Source of the DNA: DATMER01 sp963741305 | GTDB taxonomy: Bacteria > Acidobacteriota > Thermoanaerobaculia > Multivoradales > UBA5704 | Direction: 5' to 3' | Assembly: GCA_963741305.1 (NCBI GenBank) | Contig: CAVUHL010000003.1 | Span: 5,828,001 to 5,892,000, forward strand | Length of the DNA stretch: 64,000 nt | Shown: positions 1 to 8,897 of the stretch, in pieces | How the letters are laid out: each line of letters opens with the position of its first letter | How positions within the stretch are numbered: position 1 is the first letter of the stretch | Program-made: the position numbers and the translations under genes | The notes under the pieces: generated by a model | Databases searched by the model: none | Told to the model about the DNA's origin: nothing | Seen by the model: the letters and a program-made list of their open reading frames with translations, nothing else

Positions 1-2388
1 GAGAGTCTCCACCAGCTCGGCAATCTCGGAGGAAGGAGGGATCCGGAATCCTTCCAGGCGGTCCCGCGTCACCACGAACAGGCAGGAGGACTCCTCGCCA
101 ATGCTGTACTCCAGAAGGGCCGTGCGGTCGTCGAGCATCCCTTGAATCCGCTCCAGAGGGAGAGGTGCCGGGTTGCGGAACGCGGCATAGTGCGGATGCT
201 CGCGCTGGATCTGCCACTCGATCCGCTCGCGGTCCTCCTCCGCCCGGTCGAGCTCCGCCTCGATCCGGGCCGCCTGCTTGCCCTCGCGGGAGAGGTCGTC
301 CAGGAGATCGCCTTGCAGGAGAGAGATCCGGTTTTCCGTCTCCTCCTCCCGCTGCTTCAGCTCGGCCGAGATACCCCGGCGGACATCCAGCCGCCCCTCG
401 GCAAGGAGGTCGAGCAGGCCGCGCGCCCGGGCCCTCTCGCTCACCGCAAGGGCTGTCGCGAGATGCCCTCCGGCCGGATCGCGCTCGTGCAGGCGCATCT
501 GGAGATCGACGTCGAAGTCGTAGTAATCGCGCCGCGAGGCGAAGAAGCTCACCCGCTGCCGCTGGGTGGCGACCTTGGGCCGGATCGACTCGATGATCCG
601 CTGGGCTTCCTCGATGGCACCCGCGGCGGCAGGCAGGTTGCCGCGCTCCCGTTCCAGGCGGGCCACGGCGGCTTGCGCATTGGCCTCGGCGATCAGGGTC
701 TTGCGCTGGCGGCTCAGGTCGCGGGCGCGGTAAAAGAGCTCCGCGGCCCGCTGCGGGTCAGGAAGGGCCTGATAAGCGAGCCCGAGGTCCACCATCGAAT
801 TGACCTCTCCCAGGGGGCTGCCCGCCTCCTGGAAGAATGCGACCGCCCGCTCCAACAGGACGACCGCCTCCCGCGGAGCACCCAGGACGCGCTGCGCCCG
901 CCCCATGCCATGGATGGCGTGGGCCTGGATGCGGCGGTCGTTCAGCTTCAGGCCGATTTCGTTCGCGCGGGTGTAGTGCTCCAGCGCCACCTGCGGCTCC
1001 CCGCGCAGGTCGTAGGCCCAGCCTATATCCCGCAGCGTATAGGCCTCCCAGACCTCGTTGCCCAGCTCGCGGTGGATCTGGAGGGCCTGGTTGTAATGGG
1101 CGAGCGCCTGCTCCCCGTCTCCCAGGTAGAGGGAGGTCGTGCCGAGATAGGAGAGCACCCGCCCCTCCGGGGCCCGGTTGCCCAGGGCGCGATGGATCTC
1201 GAGGGCGCCGGTGTAGAGCTCGAGGGCCTCCTGCACCTCGCCTCGCCGCAGATAGATGCTGGCCATGTTCTGGAGGACCATGGCTTCATCGTTGCGGTCC
1301 TTCACCGCGCGGCTGAGGCCCAGTGCCTGGCGGTACATCTCCAACGCCTTGTCCCCCTCCCCCCGCTCGCGATAGATGGTGGCGATGCCCGTCAGGACGA
1401 GGGCCTGGCCCCCCGCATGGTTCATCTTGCGCCGCAGGCCGAGAGCGCGGTTGAAGGATTCGAGGGCCGCCCCCAGCTCGTTGCTGTCGTACTGGAGCAC
1501 GCCAAGGCAATAGAGGGTGTTGGCGAGCTCGTCCTGGTCGTCCAGCTCTTCCCAGATCTGCCGAGCCTCCTGCAGCTCCTGGATCGCCACTTTGTACTGG
1601 CTGAGCTGATGGTGCGCCACACCCAGATTGTTCAAGGCCTGGGCCTCGCCTCGCCGGTCGGTGGATTGGCGCGCCAGGGCAAGGGCGCGGCTGTAGAGGG
1701 CCAGCGCAAAGACGGCATCGCCCCGGCTCCGGTGAATCAGGCCGATGAAGTTGAGGGCTTCGATCTCGCGCGGGCGGTCGCCGATCGACTGCCAGAGGGC
1801 CAGGGATTCCTGCCACTTGGCGAGGGCCTTCTCCTTCGAGCCCTGGTCCTCCAACGCGAGCCAGTGAGAGGCCTCGATATAAGCTCGTTCGGCGAGCACG
1901 CGCTCGGTATCGCCGGTCCGGGAGGGCCGCAGCTCTTCCAGGGTCAGCTTGTAGAGACCCCCATTCGCTTCATGCGGAGCAACAAGGAGACGGAAGCTCC
2001 CTCCGTCTGCGGCAATCCACGAGACCAGCTCGTTCTCCTTCTTGCCGCCCAGACCATCGGATGCCGCGATCTCTTCCCCCGACGGACTGACCAGCCGGAG
2101 CGCCACGTCGGCCTCCGTCTGATCCACGGTCACCCGGGCATAGTCGCCAGCCTGAACGGCGATCCGGTACTCGTGGATCTCGCCCGCGCCGATCTCCCGC
2201 TCCCGGGTGATACCCGTTTCGAGGAGAGAGAGATCCACGGGAAGCGGCTCCGGAGCGAGCGTCAGCGCTGGAGGCGCCGACGAGCACCCCATGCACAGCG
2301 TTGCCAGAATTCCTCCCAGAAGGGCCAGGGCGCGGGGGCCGAAAGGAAACAGAGGAGGACGGCGGGGTGGAGCGGGCAGGATCTTCAA
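1..2388 (-). CDS. TPR-repeat protein with C-terminal CHAT domain, 3' end outside window
   Basis: The minus-strand frame is open from the left edge to about 2388, giving about 796 residues in the window. The N-terminus is basic then hydrophobic and ends in Cys-Ser-Ser, so it looks like an exported lipoprotein, although the lipobox is imperfect. A region of about 110 residues follows with the fold of a pre-peptidase-type domain (ETGITREREI, YARVTVDQTEADVALRL). Then come about ten tetratricopeptide repeats (A-L-x-x-Y-x-x-A-L pattern; ALNNLGVAHHQLSQY is one). Near the edge the text (LLEYSIGEESSCLFVVTRDR) is the start of a CHAT caspase-like domain, whose His-Cys dyad lies outside. The start is uncertain: TTG at 2388 gives a complete signal peptide, while ATG at 2292 would remove it. 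The gene diverges from an ECF sigma/anti-sigma pair. CHAT/TPR proteins beside ECF genes are common in Acidobacteria, which suggests a shared signalling circuit (inference). Confidence 0.85.
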   Translation of the reverse strand, partial: MKILPAPPRRPPLFPFGPRALALLGGILATLCMGCSSAPPALTLAPEPLPVDLSLLETGITREREIGAGEIHEYRIAVQAGDYARVTVDQTEADVALRLVSPSGEEIAASDGLGGKKENELVSWIAADGGSFRLLVAPHEANGGLYKLTLEELRPSRTGDTERVLAERAYIEASHWLALEDQGSKEKALAKWQESLALWQSIGDRPREIEALNFIGLIHRSRGDAVFALALYSRALALARQSTDRRGEAQALNNLGVAHHQLSQYKVAIQELQEARQIWEELDDQDELANTLYCLGVLQYDSNELGAALESFNRALGLRRKMNHAGGQALVLTGIATIYRERGEGDKALEMYRQALGLSRAVKDRNDEAMVLQNMASIYLRRGEVQEALELYTGALEIHRALGNRAPEGRVLSYLGTTSLYLGDGEQALAHYNQALQIHRELGNEVWEAYTLRDIGWAYDLRGEPQVALEHYTRANEIGLKLNDRRIQAHAIHGMGRAQRVLGAPREAVVLLERAVAFFQEAGSPLGEVNSMVDLGLAYQALPDPQRAAELFYRARDLSRQRKTLIAEANAQAAVARLERERGNLPAAAGAIEEAQRIIESIRPKVATQRQRVSFFASRRDYYDFDVDLQMRLHERDPAGGHLATALAVSERARARGLLDLLAEGRLDVRRGISAELKQREEETENRISLLQGDLLDDLSREGKQAARIEAELDRAEEDRERIEWQIQREHPHYAAFRNPAPLPLERIQGMLDDRTALLEYSIGEESSCLFVVTRDRLEGFRIPPSSEIAELVETL

Positions 2389-2492
2389 GACCTGACTTCG
2401 CCTCTTCGTTTCGGCCAGTTTACCCTAGGAGAGGCACGATCGATGTCAGAAAATTTCCGGCATGGCGAATCTTATAGAGGAAGAGAGATAGG

Positions 2493-3122
2493 ATGGATGA
2501 CGCTATGGCCGATGATCGCGACTTGGTGACCCGGTTCCTACGCGGGGATTCGGATGCCGTGGCAACCCTGGACAGCTGGATCTCCAGGGCCGCCTGGCCC
2601 TACCAGCGCCGGCTGGCCAACCGCTGGGACGACGTCCTTCAGGATGTACGCCTGGAAGTGACCCGGCTGCTCGGCGAAGGCAAGTTCCGCGGCGAATCGA
2701 GCCTCCGCACCTATCTCTGGCGGGTCGTCTCCCACACCTGCCTCGACCAGATCCGCTCGCAGGGCAAGTGGCAGTTCACCGACCTGGAGACCGCGGACCA
2801 GGAGGACCGGGTCGCCGGGCCGCTCCGGATGGCCGTGGACGACCCTGCCGAGCGCGACCTCCTGATGCGCGTCGTGGACCGGGCCTCCCCGGATTGCCGC
2901 GACCTTTGGAAAATGATCCTCCTCGGCCACTCTTACAAGGAAATGAGCCTGCGCCTCCAGGTCGCCGAAGGAACCCTGAGAGTGCGCGTCCTCCGCTGCC
3001 GCGAGCGTGCGATCGCCCTCCGTTCGGAGCTGATGGCGGGCCCCCTGCCCAAGGGGGAGCCCGGGCGTAACAAAATCGTCACGCGAGCGCCCAAAAAAAG
3101 CGGAGAGACGATACGCCCATGA
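2493..3122 (+). CDS. ECF-type RNA polymerase sigma factor
   Basis: This 209-residue protein has sigma-70 region 2 (ATLDSWISRAAWPYQRR through SSLRTYLWRVVSHTCLDQIR) and region 4 with a helix-turn-helix (LGHSYKEMSLRLQVAEGTLR). There is no region 1 or 3, as expected for the ECF group. The C-terminal 35 residues are basic and disordered, which is longer than usual. The stop codon overlaps the start of the next gene by 4 bp (ATGA), so sigma and anti-sigma are probably translationally coupled. A second ATG at 2505 could also be used; AG-rich sequence lies just before 2493. It should direct transcription of a small stress or envelope regulon once released from the zinc-finger partner. The divergently transcribed CHAT/TPR gene is a likely member of that circuit (inference). 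Confidence 0.88.
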   Translation: MDDAMADDRDLVTRFLRGDSDAVATLDSWISRAAWPYQRRLANRWDDVLQDVRLEVTRLLGEGKFRGESSLRTYLWRVVSHTCLDQIRSQGKWQFTDLETADQEDRVAGPLRMAVDDPAERDLLMRVVDRASPDCRDLWKMILLGHSYKEMSLRLQVAEGTLRVRVLRCRERAIALRSELMAGPLPKGEPGRNKIVTRAPKKSGETIRP

Positions 3123-4117
3123 ATTTAAATTGTGATCATGTCGCCGAGCTCCTCCCCTGGTACTTGAACGGCACCCTCGGCGAGGGGGAACAGGGAGAGG
3201 TCAGCGTGCATCTGGAGGGATGCGCCAAATGCCGTCAAGCGCTGGATGAGACCCGCCTCGCCTGGCGGATCTACGACCAGCACATCCCCTCCGAAGCCCT
3301 CGTCGCGCTCGCCTGGGGAGAAACCCCCGAAGGGCTCGACCCCGACGTCCTGGACCGCCACCTCGAGGCCTGCCCCCAGTGCGCGGCCGAGTTGGAGATG
3401 GTCCGGACGAGCCGCAAGCTGGAGGAGGACGACCGGATCGCCCTTTTCCCTACGTCAGCTAGGCCGGTGAGGACCGAAAGGTCTACGCCCGCGTGGCGTA
3501 CCGCCGCCATGGCTGCCGGCCTGGCCGGGATCGTCGCAGCGAGCGGCTGGGTCTGGACCGCGGGCCGCGCGAACGACCTGGAAGAGCGGCTCGCCCTGGC
3601 GGGCCGACCGCCGGAGACTGTCCCGGCGCCCGCTCCGGCCCCTGATGCCGGCCGGCTATCGGAAATGACAGCCGAGGTCGAGCGCCTCCAACGGCGCGAG
3701 GCCGAGCTCCGCCAGCAGCAGGAAGAGATGCAGGAGCAGCTCGCCCGCATCGCCCAAGCCGGTCCGGCCGCGCCCTCCCCGCAGATCAACGCCTGGATCG
3801 GCGACTTGCGGCCGACGCAGGATGTGGTCCGCGGAGGTTCCGCCACCGCCGAGGAGCTGCCGGCGGGCCGGACCGCGAGCCTGATCCTGGGAACGAGCCA
3901 CAAGGAGACTCACCGTGGCCATCGGGTGGAGATCGTGGATTCCGCCGGGAAGGCTGTCTGGAGCGCCGACGGCCTGGTCCCCGACGCCGATACGAACGAT
4001 TACGGGATCACCCTCCCCGCAGGAACCCTGAAGCCGGGCGCCTACACGATCCGGATCTCGGCGCAGGAGGAGGGGAAGAAGGTCGAGCTGGAGAGCTACT
4101 CGGTGCGGGTGAGGTAG
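3119..4117 (+). CDS. Membrane anti-sigma factor with two zinc-finger (HC2) motifs
   Basis: This 332-residue protein carries two H-x3-C-x2-C motifs, H31/C35/C38 (HLEGCAKC) and H81/C85/C88 (HLEACPQC). This is the zf-HC2 signature of anti-sigma factors that bind ECF sigma factors, here in duplicate. One transmembrane helix lies at about residues 127-148. A coiled coil rich in Glu/Gln/Arg follows (about 185-215). The outer C-terminal domain of about 110 residues contains repeated beta-strand-like text (GHRVEIVDSAGKAVWS, LKPGAYTIRI), probably an Ig-like sensor. The start overlaps the sigma gene by 4 bp. The last 22 bp overlap the convergent DUF1223 gene. The expected role is to hold the sigma factor at the inner membrane until an outside signal is sensed. 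Confidence 0.85.
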   Translation: MNLNCDHVAELLPWYLNGTLGEGEQGEVSVHLEGCAKCRQALDETRLAWRIYDQHIPSEALVALAWGETPEGLDPDVLDRHLEACPQCAAELEMVRTSRKLEEDDRIALFPTSARPVRTERSTPAWRTAAMAAGLAGIVAASGWVWTAGRANDLEERLALAGRPPETVPAPAPAPDAGRLSEMTAEVERLQRREAELRQQQEEMQEQLARIAQAGPAAPSPQINAWIGDLRPTQDVVRGGSATAEELPAGRTASLILGTSHKETHRGHRVEIVDSAGKAVWSADGLVPDADTNDYGITLPAGTLKPGAYTIRISAQEEGKKVELESYSVRVR

Positions 4118-4833
4118 CCCCTCACGGCCGCTCCGTGGATCACCATCGTCTTGGGGTCCTGAAGGAAAGCAGCCACGCCGAGGCTCTCCCGCTTCCACCG
4201 CTTGTCGAGGCCGAGCACAAGCTCCGCCGAGTCAGCCGAACCAACCAGGGTGAGCGCCTTCTCCAGCCGGCGGACTACATAATCGTTGTGGAGCGTGGAC
4301 GAGGAGTTCTCCCCCGCTCCCACCTTTGTGATCAGGCCGGTCTCGTAGACCGCCACCCAGAGGTCGAGCGGACCTTGCACGGCGCGAGACAGCTTCGCTC
4401 CCACTTTCACCTTCAGACGATCCTGCGCAGGTTCCACGGCAAGCGTCACCCGGCCGGCGGGCTCGGCGGCGAGCGCCTCCGCGATCCGCTTGCGCGCTCC
4501 GGCCTCATCCGAGCCGTTCAGGCCGGTCCGGCCGGAAACCACGAGCTGCGGCGTGTAGATCCGGTTGCTCCGGAAAGCCCGGGCGTAGGCCTCCTGGCGC
4601 TCCGACCAGCGCTTGGAGGAGAACGGATCGGTCCAGCCGATGTAGTTCCAGTAGTCCACATGGAAGGAAAGGGGAATCACCCGGGGATCGCCGGCGAGCC
4701 TTGTGAGCAGCCGGTCCGCGGGCGGGCAGCTCGAACAGCCCTGGGAAGTGAACAGCTCGATCACGACAGGACCCGGGTCTTGAGATGGCGCGGTGGCCAG
4801 GGCCAGGAGCATTGCGACAAAAAGGTATCTCAT
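4096..4833 (-). CDS. Secreted DUF1223 thioredoxin-like protein
   Basis: This 245-residue protein has a signal peptide of about 16 residues followed by VVIELFTSQGCSSCPPAD. That is the DUF1223 hallmark: a thioredoxin-fold strand leading into a CSSC motif (C33, C36). Further family text includes PLSFHVDYWNYIGWTDPF and YTPQLVVSGR. The family is exported and presumably redox-active, but no reaction is established. The start codon overlaps the stop codon of the upstream AsmA-like gene (ATGA, 4830-4833), so the two are co-transcribed and coupled. The 3' end overlaps the convergent anti-sigma gene by 22 bp. Confidence is high for the family and low for the physiological role. Confidence 0.87.
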   Translation of the reverse strand: MRYLFVAMLLALATAPSQDPGPVVIELFTSQGCSSCPPADRLLTRLAGDPRVIPLSFHVDYWNYIGWTDPFSSKRWSERQEAYARAFRSNRIYTPQLVVSGRTGLNGSDEAGARKRIAEALAAEPAGRVTLAVEPAQDRLKVKVGAKLSRAVQGPLDLWVAVYETGLITKVGAGENSSSTLHNDYVVRRLEKALTLVGSADSAELVLGLDKRWKRESLGVAAFLQDPKTMVIHGAAVRGYLTRTE

Positions 4834-6749
4834 CGTCCGGAGATACGGCCCTCGGACCCCATCTGGTTTTCAAACCACTTCTTCGGCCGCAGGATCTTCC
4901 AATCCCGCTGGGTCCCGTCGAGCTGGACCCCCACGTCCCAACGGCCATAGCTCGCGTAGAGGACCCCCTGCTTGGGAGCGCCGCCGAAGCGGAGCCTCCC
5001 CTGGATCTTCGCCTTGCCGCCCGCCACCGCCAGGTCGTCGATGAGGACGGCGCCATCCCCGACCGACACATCCGCCACCGCCCCGACCGCCTGCGTCATC
5101 AGGTCGTCCATCCAGCGGAGGACCCGGTCGCGCGTCTCGGGAGCCATGAAGGAGAAGAGCGGCCGGGAGTCGGAGAGCGTGCTCTCCACCTTGGCGCGGA
5201 GGAAGACCGGCGCACCGGGCTCGATCACGGCGCGGTCCAGGTGGGCCCGCGCCCACCAGTCCCCTCCCGTTATCCCCTCGCCACTCACCCGGGTCACGTC
5301 GATCTTGGTGCCCGATATGTCGAATCGCTTGCCGTGGAAGTCGGCTTGGCGGATCAGGGTGTGGACCTTCAGATCCCCGCGTAGGGGACGCCCTTCGAAA
5401 CGGGCCCCTACGCCGCGGACATCCAGATTGACGCTGCCGGAGCCGGTCCAGTCCGGAGCCGCGGCGCGGAAGCGGACGCTCATCCGGCCCGAGCCGCCGG
5501 TCAGCTCCAAGCCCGACTGCTTGGGCAGGTACGCGTTGTAGAAGGAGAAATCCTTGACTTCGCTCGCGGGCATCTCGATCTCGATCCGCTTCGGGGAGAA
5601 GAAATCGCGCTCCACCAGCCGGGGCTCACCGTTCCTGGCCTCGATCCGCAAATCCCGGCCGCGGACGTGCGGCTGGCCCTGACCGCGGGTCAGCTGGAAG
5701 GAGTCGAACTCCAGGCCCAGGCGCGACTCCTCGCCGGGGAGCACCTCCCAGACCGCCCGCCCTTGCCCCTCGGCACGGTAGTCGAGCGCGGAAGCGACGA
5801 GGCGCTCCGGCCGCGCTTCCAGGCGGCTCCCCGGAAGGAACTTGCCGCGGCGCACCCGCAGGTTGACGGCCACCTTGCCATCCCGGGTGTCGAAGCGGAC
5901 CCACCGGGTCCTCCGCAGGTACTCGTCCAGGAAGGCCAGGCCCTGTACGGTCCCCTTGACATCGGCCTTGCCGCTCACGAAGCGGAAGAGGTTCCAGCCG
6001 CGGTGCTGCGAAGGGACGTACGGCGCGATCTCGCCGTCGATCCGTCCGGAAGCCTCCGCCAGGATCGGCTGCGCGTCCGGACCCCCGCCGAGCGAAATGG
6101 CTCCGGAGTCGATCTGGAAACGGGTCGGTTCGATCATGAGCCGGCGCCAGACGGTCATGTCGAACCCGCCCGCGAGCCGCGCATCCCCCGCGAACCGGAA
6201 CTCGTCGATCCAGATCTCGCGGACGGTGTCGAGGTCCACCTGCGCCAGCCGGATGCGCCATGGGTCGCGGCGCGCCTTCTGCTTCTGCTGCGGGGGACGG
6301 GGATAGATCTTCTCCGGCGGCCGGACCGGCGGATTGGTGAAACCGGGGATGGGCGGCTGGAGGTCCATCCGCAGCGGCCGGGACCACTTCCGGCCATCCG
6401 CCCTCCGGCGCAGGCGGAAGTTGACGCCGCTGCCTTTCAGCCCGGTGATGATGAGCTCCCGGCCGCGCAGGGCGAGCAGGTTGATCTCGAAAGTGGCGGT
6501 GTCCATGGAGCCCCACCACTGCGCCGTGCGCGTCTGGTTGCGGATGCGGAAACCGCGGACGTGGATGACGCCGGGCCACAGGGTCCAGGCGGTCTCGGAC
6601 TCGATGAGCAGCCGCTCGGGCCGCCGGTTCAGGCGCTCCTCGAGATCGCCCGAGCGCAGATACCAGTTGCCCGCCACGAGGTAGAGCGGATAAAGAGCCA
6701 GCGCGGCGAGGACCAGCGCCAGGGCAAAACGGATGAGAAATCTTTTCAT
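4830..6749 (-). CDS. AsmA/DUF748-like inner-membrane-anchored envelope protein
   Basis: This 639-residue protein begins with a basic N-terminus and one transmembrane helix (residues about 5-27). A long stretch of repeating beta-strand text in AsmA/YhdP style follows (PGVIHVRGFRIRNQ, RGRELIITGLKGSGVNFRL, GSGRMSVRF). This fits a bridge-like groove in the periplasm; AsmA-clan proteins are linked to lipid transport to the outer membrane and to envelope integrity. A Pro/Lys/Arg-rich insertion lies near residues 135-165. No catalytic motif is visible. The gene is coupled by a 4-bp overlap to the DUF1223 gene and diverges from the DUF3616-like gene 35 bp away. The exact family is not certain. Confidence 0.7.
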   Translation of the reverse strand: MKRFLIRFALALVLAALALYPLYLVAGNWYLRSGDLEERLNRRPERLLIESETAWTLWPGVIHVRGFRIRNQTRTAQWWGSMDTATFEINLLALRGRELIITGLKGSGVNFRLRRRADGRKWSRPLRMDLQPPIPGFTNPPVRPPEKIYPRPPQQKQKARRDPWRIRLAQVDLDTVREIWIDEFRFAGDARLAGGFDMTVWRRLMIEPTRFQIDSGAISLGGGPDAQPILAEASGRIDGEIAPYVPSQHRGWNLFRFVSGKADVKGTVQGLAFLDEYLRRTRWVRFDTRDGKVAVNLRVRRGKFLPGSRLEARPERLVASALDYRAEGQGRAVWEVLPGEESRLGLEFDSFQLTRGQGQPHVRGRDLRIEARNGEPRLVERDFFSPKRIEIEMPASEVKDFSFYNAYLPKQSGLELTGGSGRMSVRFRAAAPDWTGSGSVNLDVRGVGARFEGRPLRGDLKVHTLIRQADFHGKRFDISGTKIDVTRVSGEGITGGDWWARAHLDRAVIEPGAPVFLRAKVESTLSDSRPLFSFMAPETRDRVLRWMDDLMTQAVGAVADVSVGDGAVLIDDLAVAGGKAKIQGRLRFGGAPKQGVLYASYGRWDVGVQLDGTQRDWKILRPKKWFENQMGSEGRISGR

Positions 6750-6784
6750 GGTCGAGGCACGGTCTTTGCGAGACTCGTGCCGTC

Positions 6785-7828
6785 ATGAAAGAAATCGTCG
6801 TAGACCAGCCCGCGAGCGAAGCCTCGGCCCTGCTCGCCATCCAAAGCAAGGCGATCCTGAAGGCGCACGGTTGGGAGATGGCCTTCTGGTCCTGCTCGGA
6901 CGAGGAGCGGATCGAGAAATCCCTTCACGCGCTCGGCAAGGGCAGGGATGGCTGGGAGCTGGTACGGCCAGGGAAGGTCCGCGCGGAGCCGAAGAACCTG
7001 ACCGAGGACGCGGAGGCCATGGCCCGCTTCGGCCCCTGGGTCTACATCTTCGGCTCGCACTTCGGCACCAAGGCCGGCCCGCTGGAGCCGACGAGGCACT
7101 TCATCGCCCGCTTCCGGGAGGACCGGATCGAGGGCCGGCTCGACGAGGCCGAGCTCGAGCTCGAGATCGCCCGCGGCCGGTTCAAGCTCCACCGCCTGCT
7201 CAACGACGCCCTGCGCGAGAGCGGGCTGGGCATGATGGCGCCCGGAGACGAGGAGCGGCGCTGCATCCGCGATACCCGCAGGAGGGGGCGGAAGAAGGGG
7301 AAGAAATGGGCCGAGCGCATCCACAAGGCGGACTGGCCGGTGGATGTCGAAGGCGCCGCTTTTCGCAGCAACGGAGCCCTGTTGCTCGGGCTGCGCTACC
7401 CCGCGGCCCGCGACGGGCATCCGATCCTGGCGGAGATCGACGGCATCGAAAAGCTCTTCCGGAACCCGCCTGATGATCCGGCCGTCCGCCAGCTCTGGGT
7501 GATGGAGGGGGTGGGGACCGCGCGGGAGCCCCGCGGCATCCGCGCTCTAGAGGAGGAGGGAGAGTCCTTCCTCGCCATCACCGGCAGCTTGGACAGCACT
7601 CCCGAGGAGAGCGCGATCCTGCAGGACCATCCCGAGGGAGAGAAGGCAGATTCCTGCCTGCACCGCTTCACCCTGCCCGAACCCCCGCCGCGCTGGAGCG
7701 GCGTCGAGGCCGAACGGGTCCAGGACCTGGGGGTTGATTCCAAGGCCGAGGGCATTGCCGCGGACACCGGGGGCCGCCTCTGGTACGTGCTCGACGACGA
7801 GCGCATCCGCCTGCGCCCGGTCGGTTAG
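6785..7828 (+). CDS. DUF3616-like protein
   Basis: This 347-residue protein has no signal peptide or membrane segment. The text has the features of DUF3616: GPWVYIFGSHFGTKAGPLEP near residues 80-100, a basic DTRRRGRKKGKKW stretch near 165, and VEGAAFRSNGALLLGLRYP at about 190-208. The last resembles the recurring strand of a beta-propeller-like fold. The function of the family is unknown. The gene is followed after 10 bp by the HAD gene on the same strand, so they probably share a transcript. Its 5' end is 35 bp from the divergent AsmA-like gene. Confidence 0.65.
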   Translation: MKEIVVDQPASEASALLAIQSKAILKAHGWEMAFWSCSDEERIEKSLHALGKGRDGWELVRPGKVRAEPKNLTEDAEAMARFGPWVYIFGSHFGTKAGPLEPTRHFIARFREDRIEGRLDEAELELEIARGRFKLHRLLNDALRESGLGMMAPGDEERRCIRDTRRRGRKKGKKWAERIHKADWPVDVEGAAFRSNGALLLGLRYPAARDGHPILAEIDGIEKLFRNPPDDPAVRQLWVMEGVGTAREPRGIRALEEEGESFLAITGSLDSTPEESAILQDHPEGEKADSCLHRFTLPEPPPRWSGVEAERVQDLGVDSKAEGIAADTGGRLWYVLDDERIRLRPVG

Positions 7829-7838
7829 ACTCCGGCCG

Positions 7839-8357
7839 TTGGACATCCTCTTCGACCTCGACGGCACGCTCACGGATCCCGTGGTCGGGATTACGCGCTG
7901 CATTCAGCACGCGCTGGTAAATCTGGGCAGGACCGCTCCGGAAATCGACTCCCTCCGGCGCTGCGTCGGCCCTCCGCTCCAGGACAGCTTCGCGGAGCTT
8001 CTGGAGACCACGGACGAAATCCTGCTGTCCGAGGCGATCCGCCTCTACCGCGAGCGCTTCAAGCCCATCGGCATGTTCGAGAACAGCGTCTACCCGGATG
8101 TGCCCCAGGGTCTGGAAACTCTTCGGGCCCAAGGGCAGGAAGGCATTTCACCCGAACAGGCCTGGATGGTGGGAGACCGAATGCACGATGTGCTCGGAGC
8201 CCGGCGCAACGGCGTCGAAGCGATCGGAGTCCTGTGGGGTTATGGCAGCGAGGAAGAGCTGCGCGCCGCCGCGCCGCGACGGATCGTGGCCACGATGGCG
8301 GAGCTTTGCGAAGCGATCCAAATGGAAAGACGCCCCCGCGAGGCGGAGGCGTCTTAA
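7839..8357 (+). pseudogene. HAD-superfamily phosphatase lacking its central core (internal deletion)
   Basis: The protein is 172 residues from a TTG start at 7839, chosen because LDILFDLDGTLTD is exactly where this family begins. Motif I (FDLDGTLTD, nucleophile D6) and the all-alpha cap (ITRCIQHALVNLGR, VGPPLQDSF, YRERF) are intact. So is the C-terminal motif IV (WMVGDRMHDVLGAR, IGVLWGYGS). The text runs directly from LETLRAQGQ to EGISPEQAW (about 8115-8150). Homologues of the phosphoglycolate-phosphatase type normally carry about 50-60 residues there, with motif II (Ser/Thr) and the motif III lysine. The frame is preserved, so the product may be made but should be inactive. It follows the DUF3616-like gene by 10 bp. 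Confidence 0.75.
8327..8355. terminator. Hairpin at the HAD stop codon
   Basis: Perfect 8-bp arms AAGACGCC (8327-8334) and GGCGTCTT (8348-8355) enclose a GC-rich loop. They overlap the HAD stop codon and lie 24 bp from the end of the convergent secreted-protein gene. A bidirectional terminator is plausible; the T-tract is short. Confidence 0.5.
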
Positions 8358-8378
8358 AGGATCCGGCTAGGTGGCTGC

Positions 8379-8798
8379 TTAGCGGGTCGCCTTGATGGCA
8401 ACCGCGCCGCCCAGGGCCAGAAGACCGATCAGTCCGAGCAGCGGCATCCCGCTGGCGGTGTCGGGCAGGTTGTCGGCGTCGGTGTCCACGCTGGTATCGA
8501 CATCGGTGTCGACTCCAGTGGTGGTGGTCGTCGTCGTATCGAGGGTCGGGTTCGGGTCGTTGCCCTGGGCCGCCGTGTCGGAGTCCGCATTGGCATTGAC
8601 TTCCACATCGACCAGGCCGTCCTCGGCATTGCGGCCGGCATCGACGTCCACGTCAGGGCCGGAGCCCGTCTCGGGCTTGCCCGACTGGTCGACCTGCTGG
8701 CTCGGCGGAAGCTGTGTGTTTCCCGTGGTCTGGGCCATCAGGGTCGTGCCTGTGACCAGGACCAGAGCGATCATGAGAGTAAAGATTTGCCGCTTCAT
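8379..8798 (-). CDS. Small secreted acidic protein with LPDTA-type C-terminal sorting-like tail
   Basis: This 139-residue protein has a signal peptide (MKRQIFTLMIALVLVTGTTLMAQ would be cleaved near residue 22). The mature part is low-complexity and rich in Asp, Val, Thr and Asn, with a run of seven Thr and repeated DVDxxVDTDAD text. The C-terminus is tripartite: LPDTA, then a hydrophobic helix (PLLGLIGLLALGGAVAI), then a short basic end (KATR). This is the architecture of LPxTG-like surface-anchoring signals, and similar tails occur on small exported proteins in Acidobacteria. A ribosome site (GAGGAG) precedes the ATG. The Asp/Thr repeats may bind calcium or act as a spacer (inference). The function is unknown. 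Confidence 0.75.
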   Translation of the reverse strand: MKRQIFTLMIALVLVTGTTLMAQTTGNTQLPPSQQVDQSGKPETGSGPDVDVDAGRNAEDGLVDVEVNANADSDTAAQGNDPNPTLDTTTTTTTGVDTDVDTSVDTDADNLPDTASGMPLLGLIGLLALGGAVAIKATR

Positions 8799-8897
8799 CG
8801 AGTTCTCCTCTTCTCGGTGTTACCTGGAAGATTTCCCAGCAAGGACATCCCTTGCCGCCTCGGCAGATCTTTTTTTGCAACAGCGATGCCAAGACTG

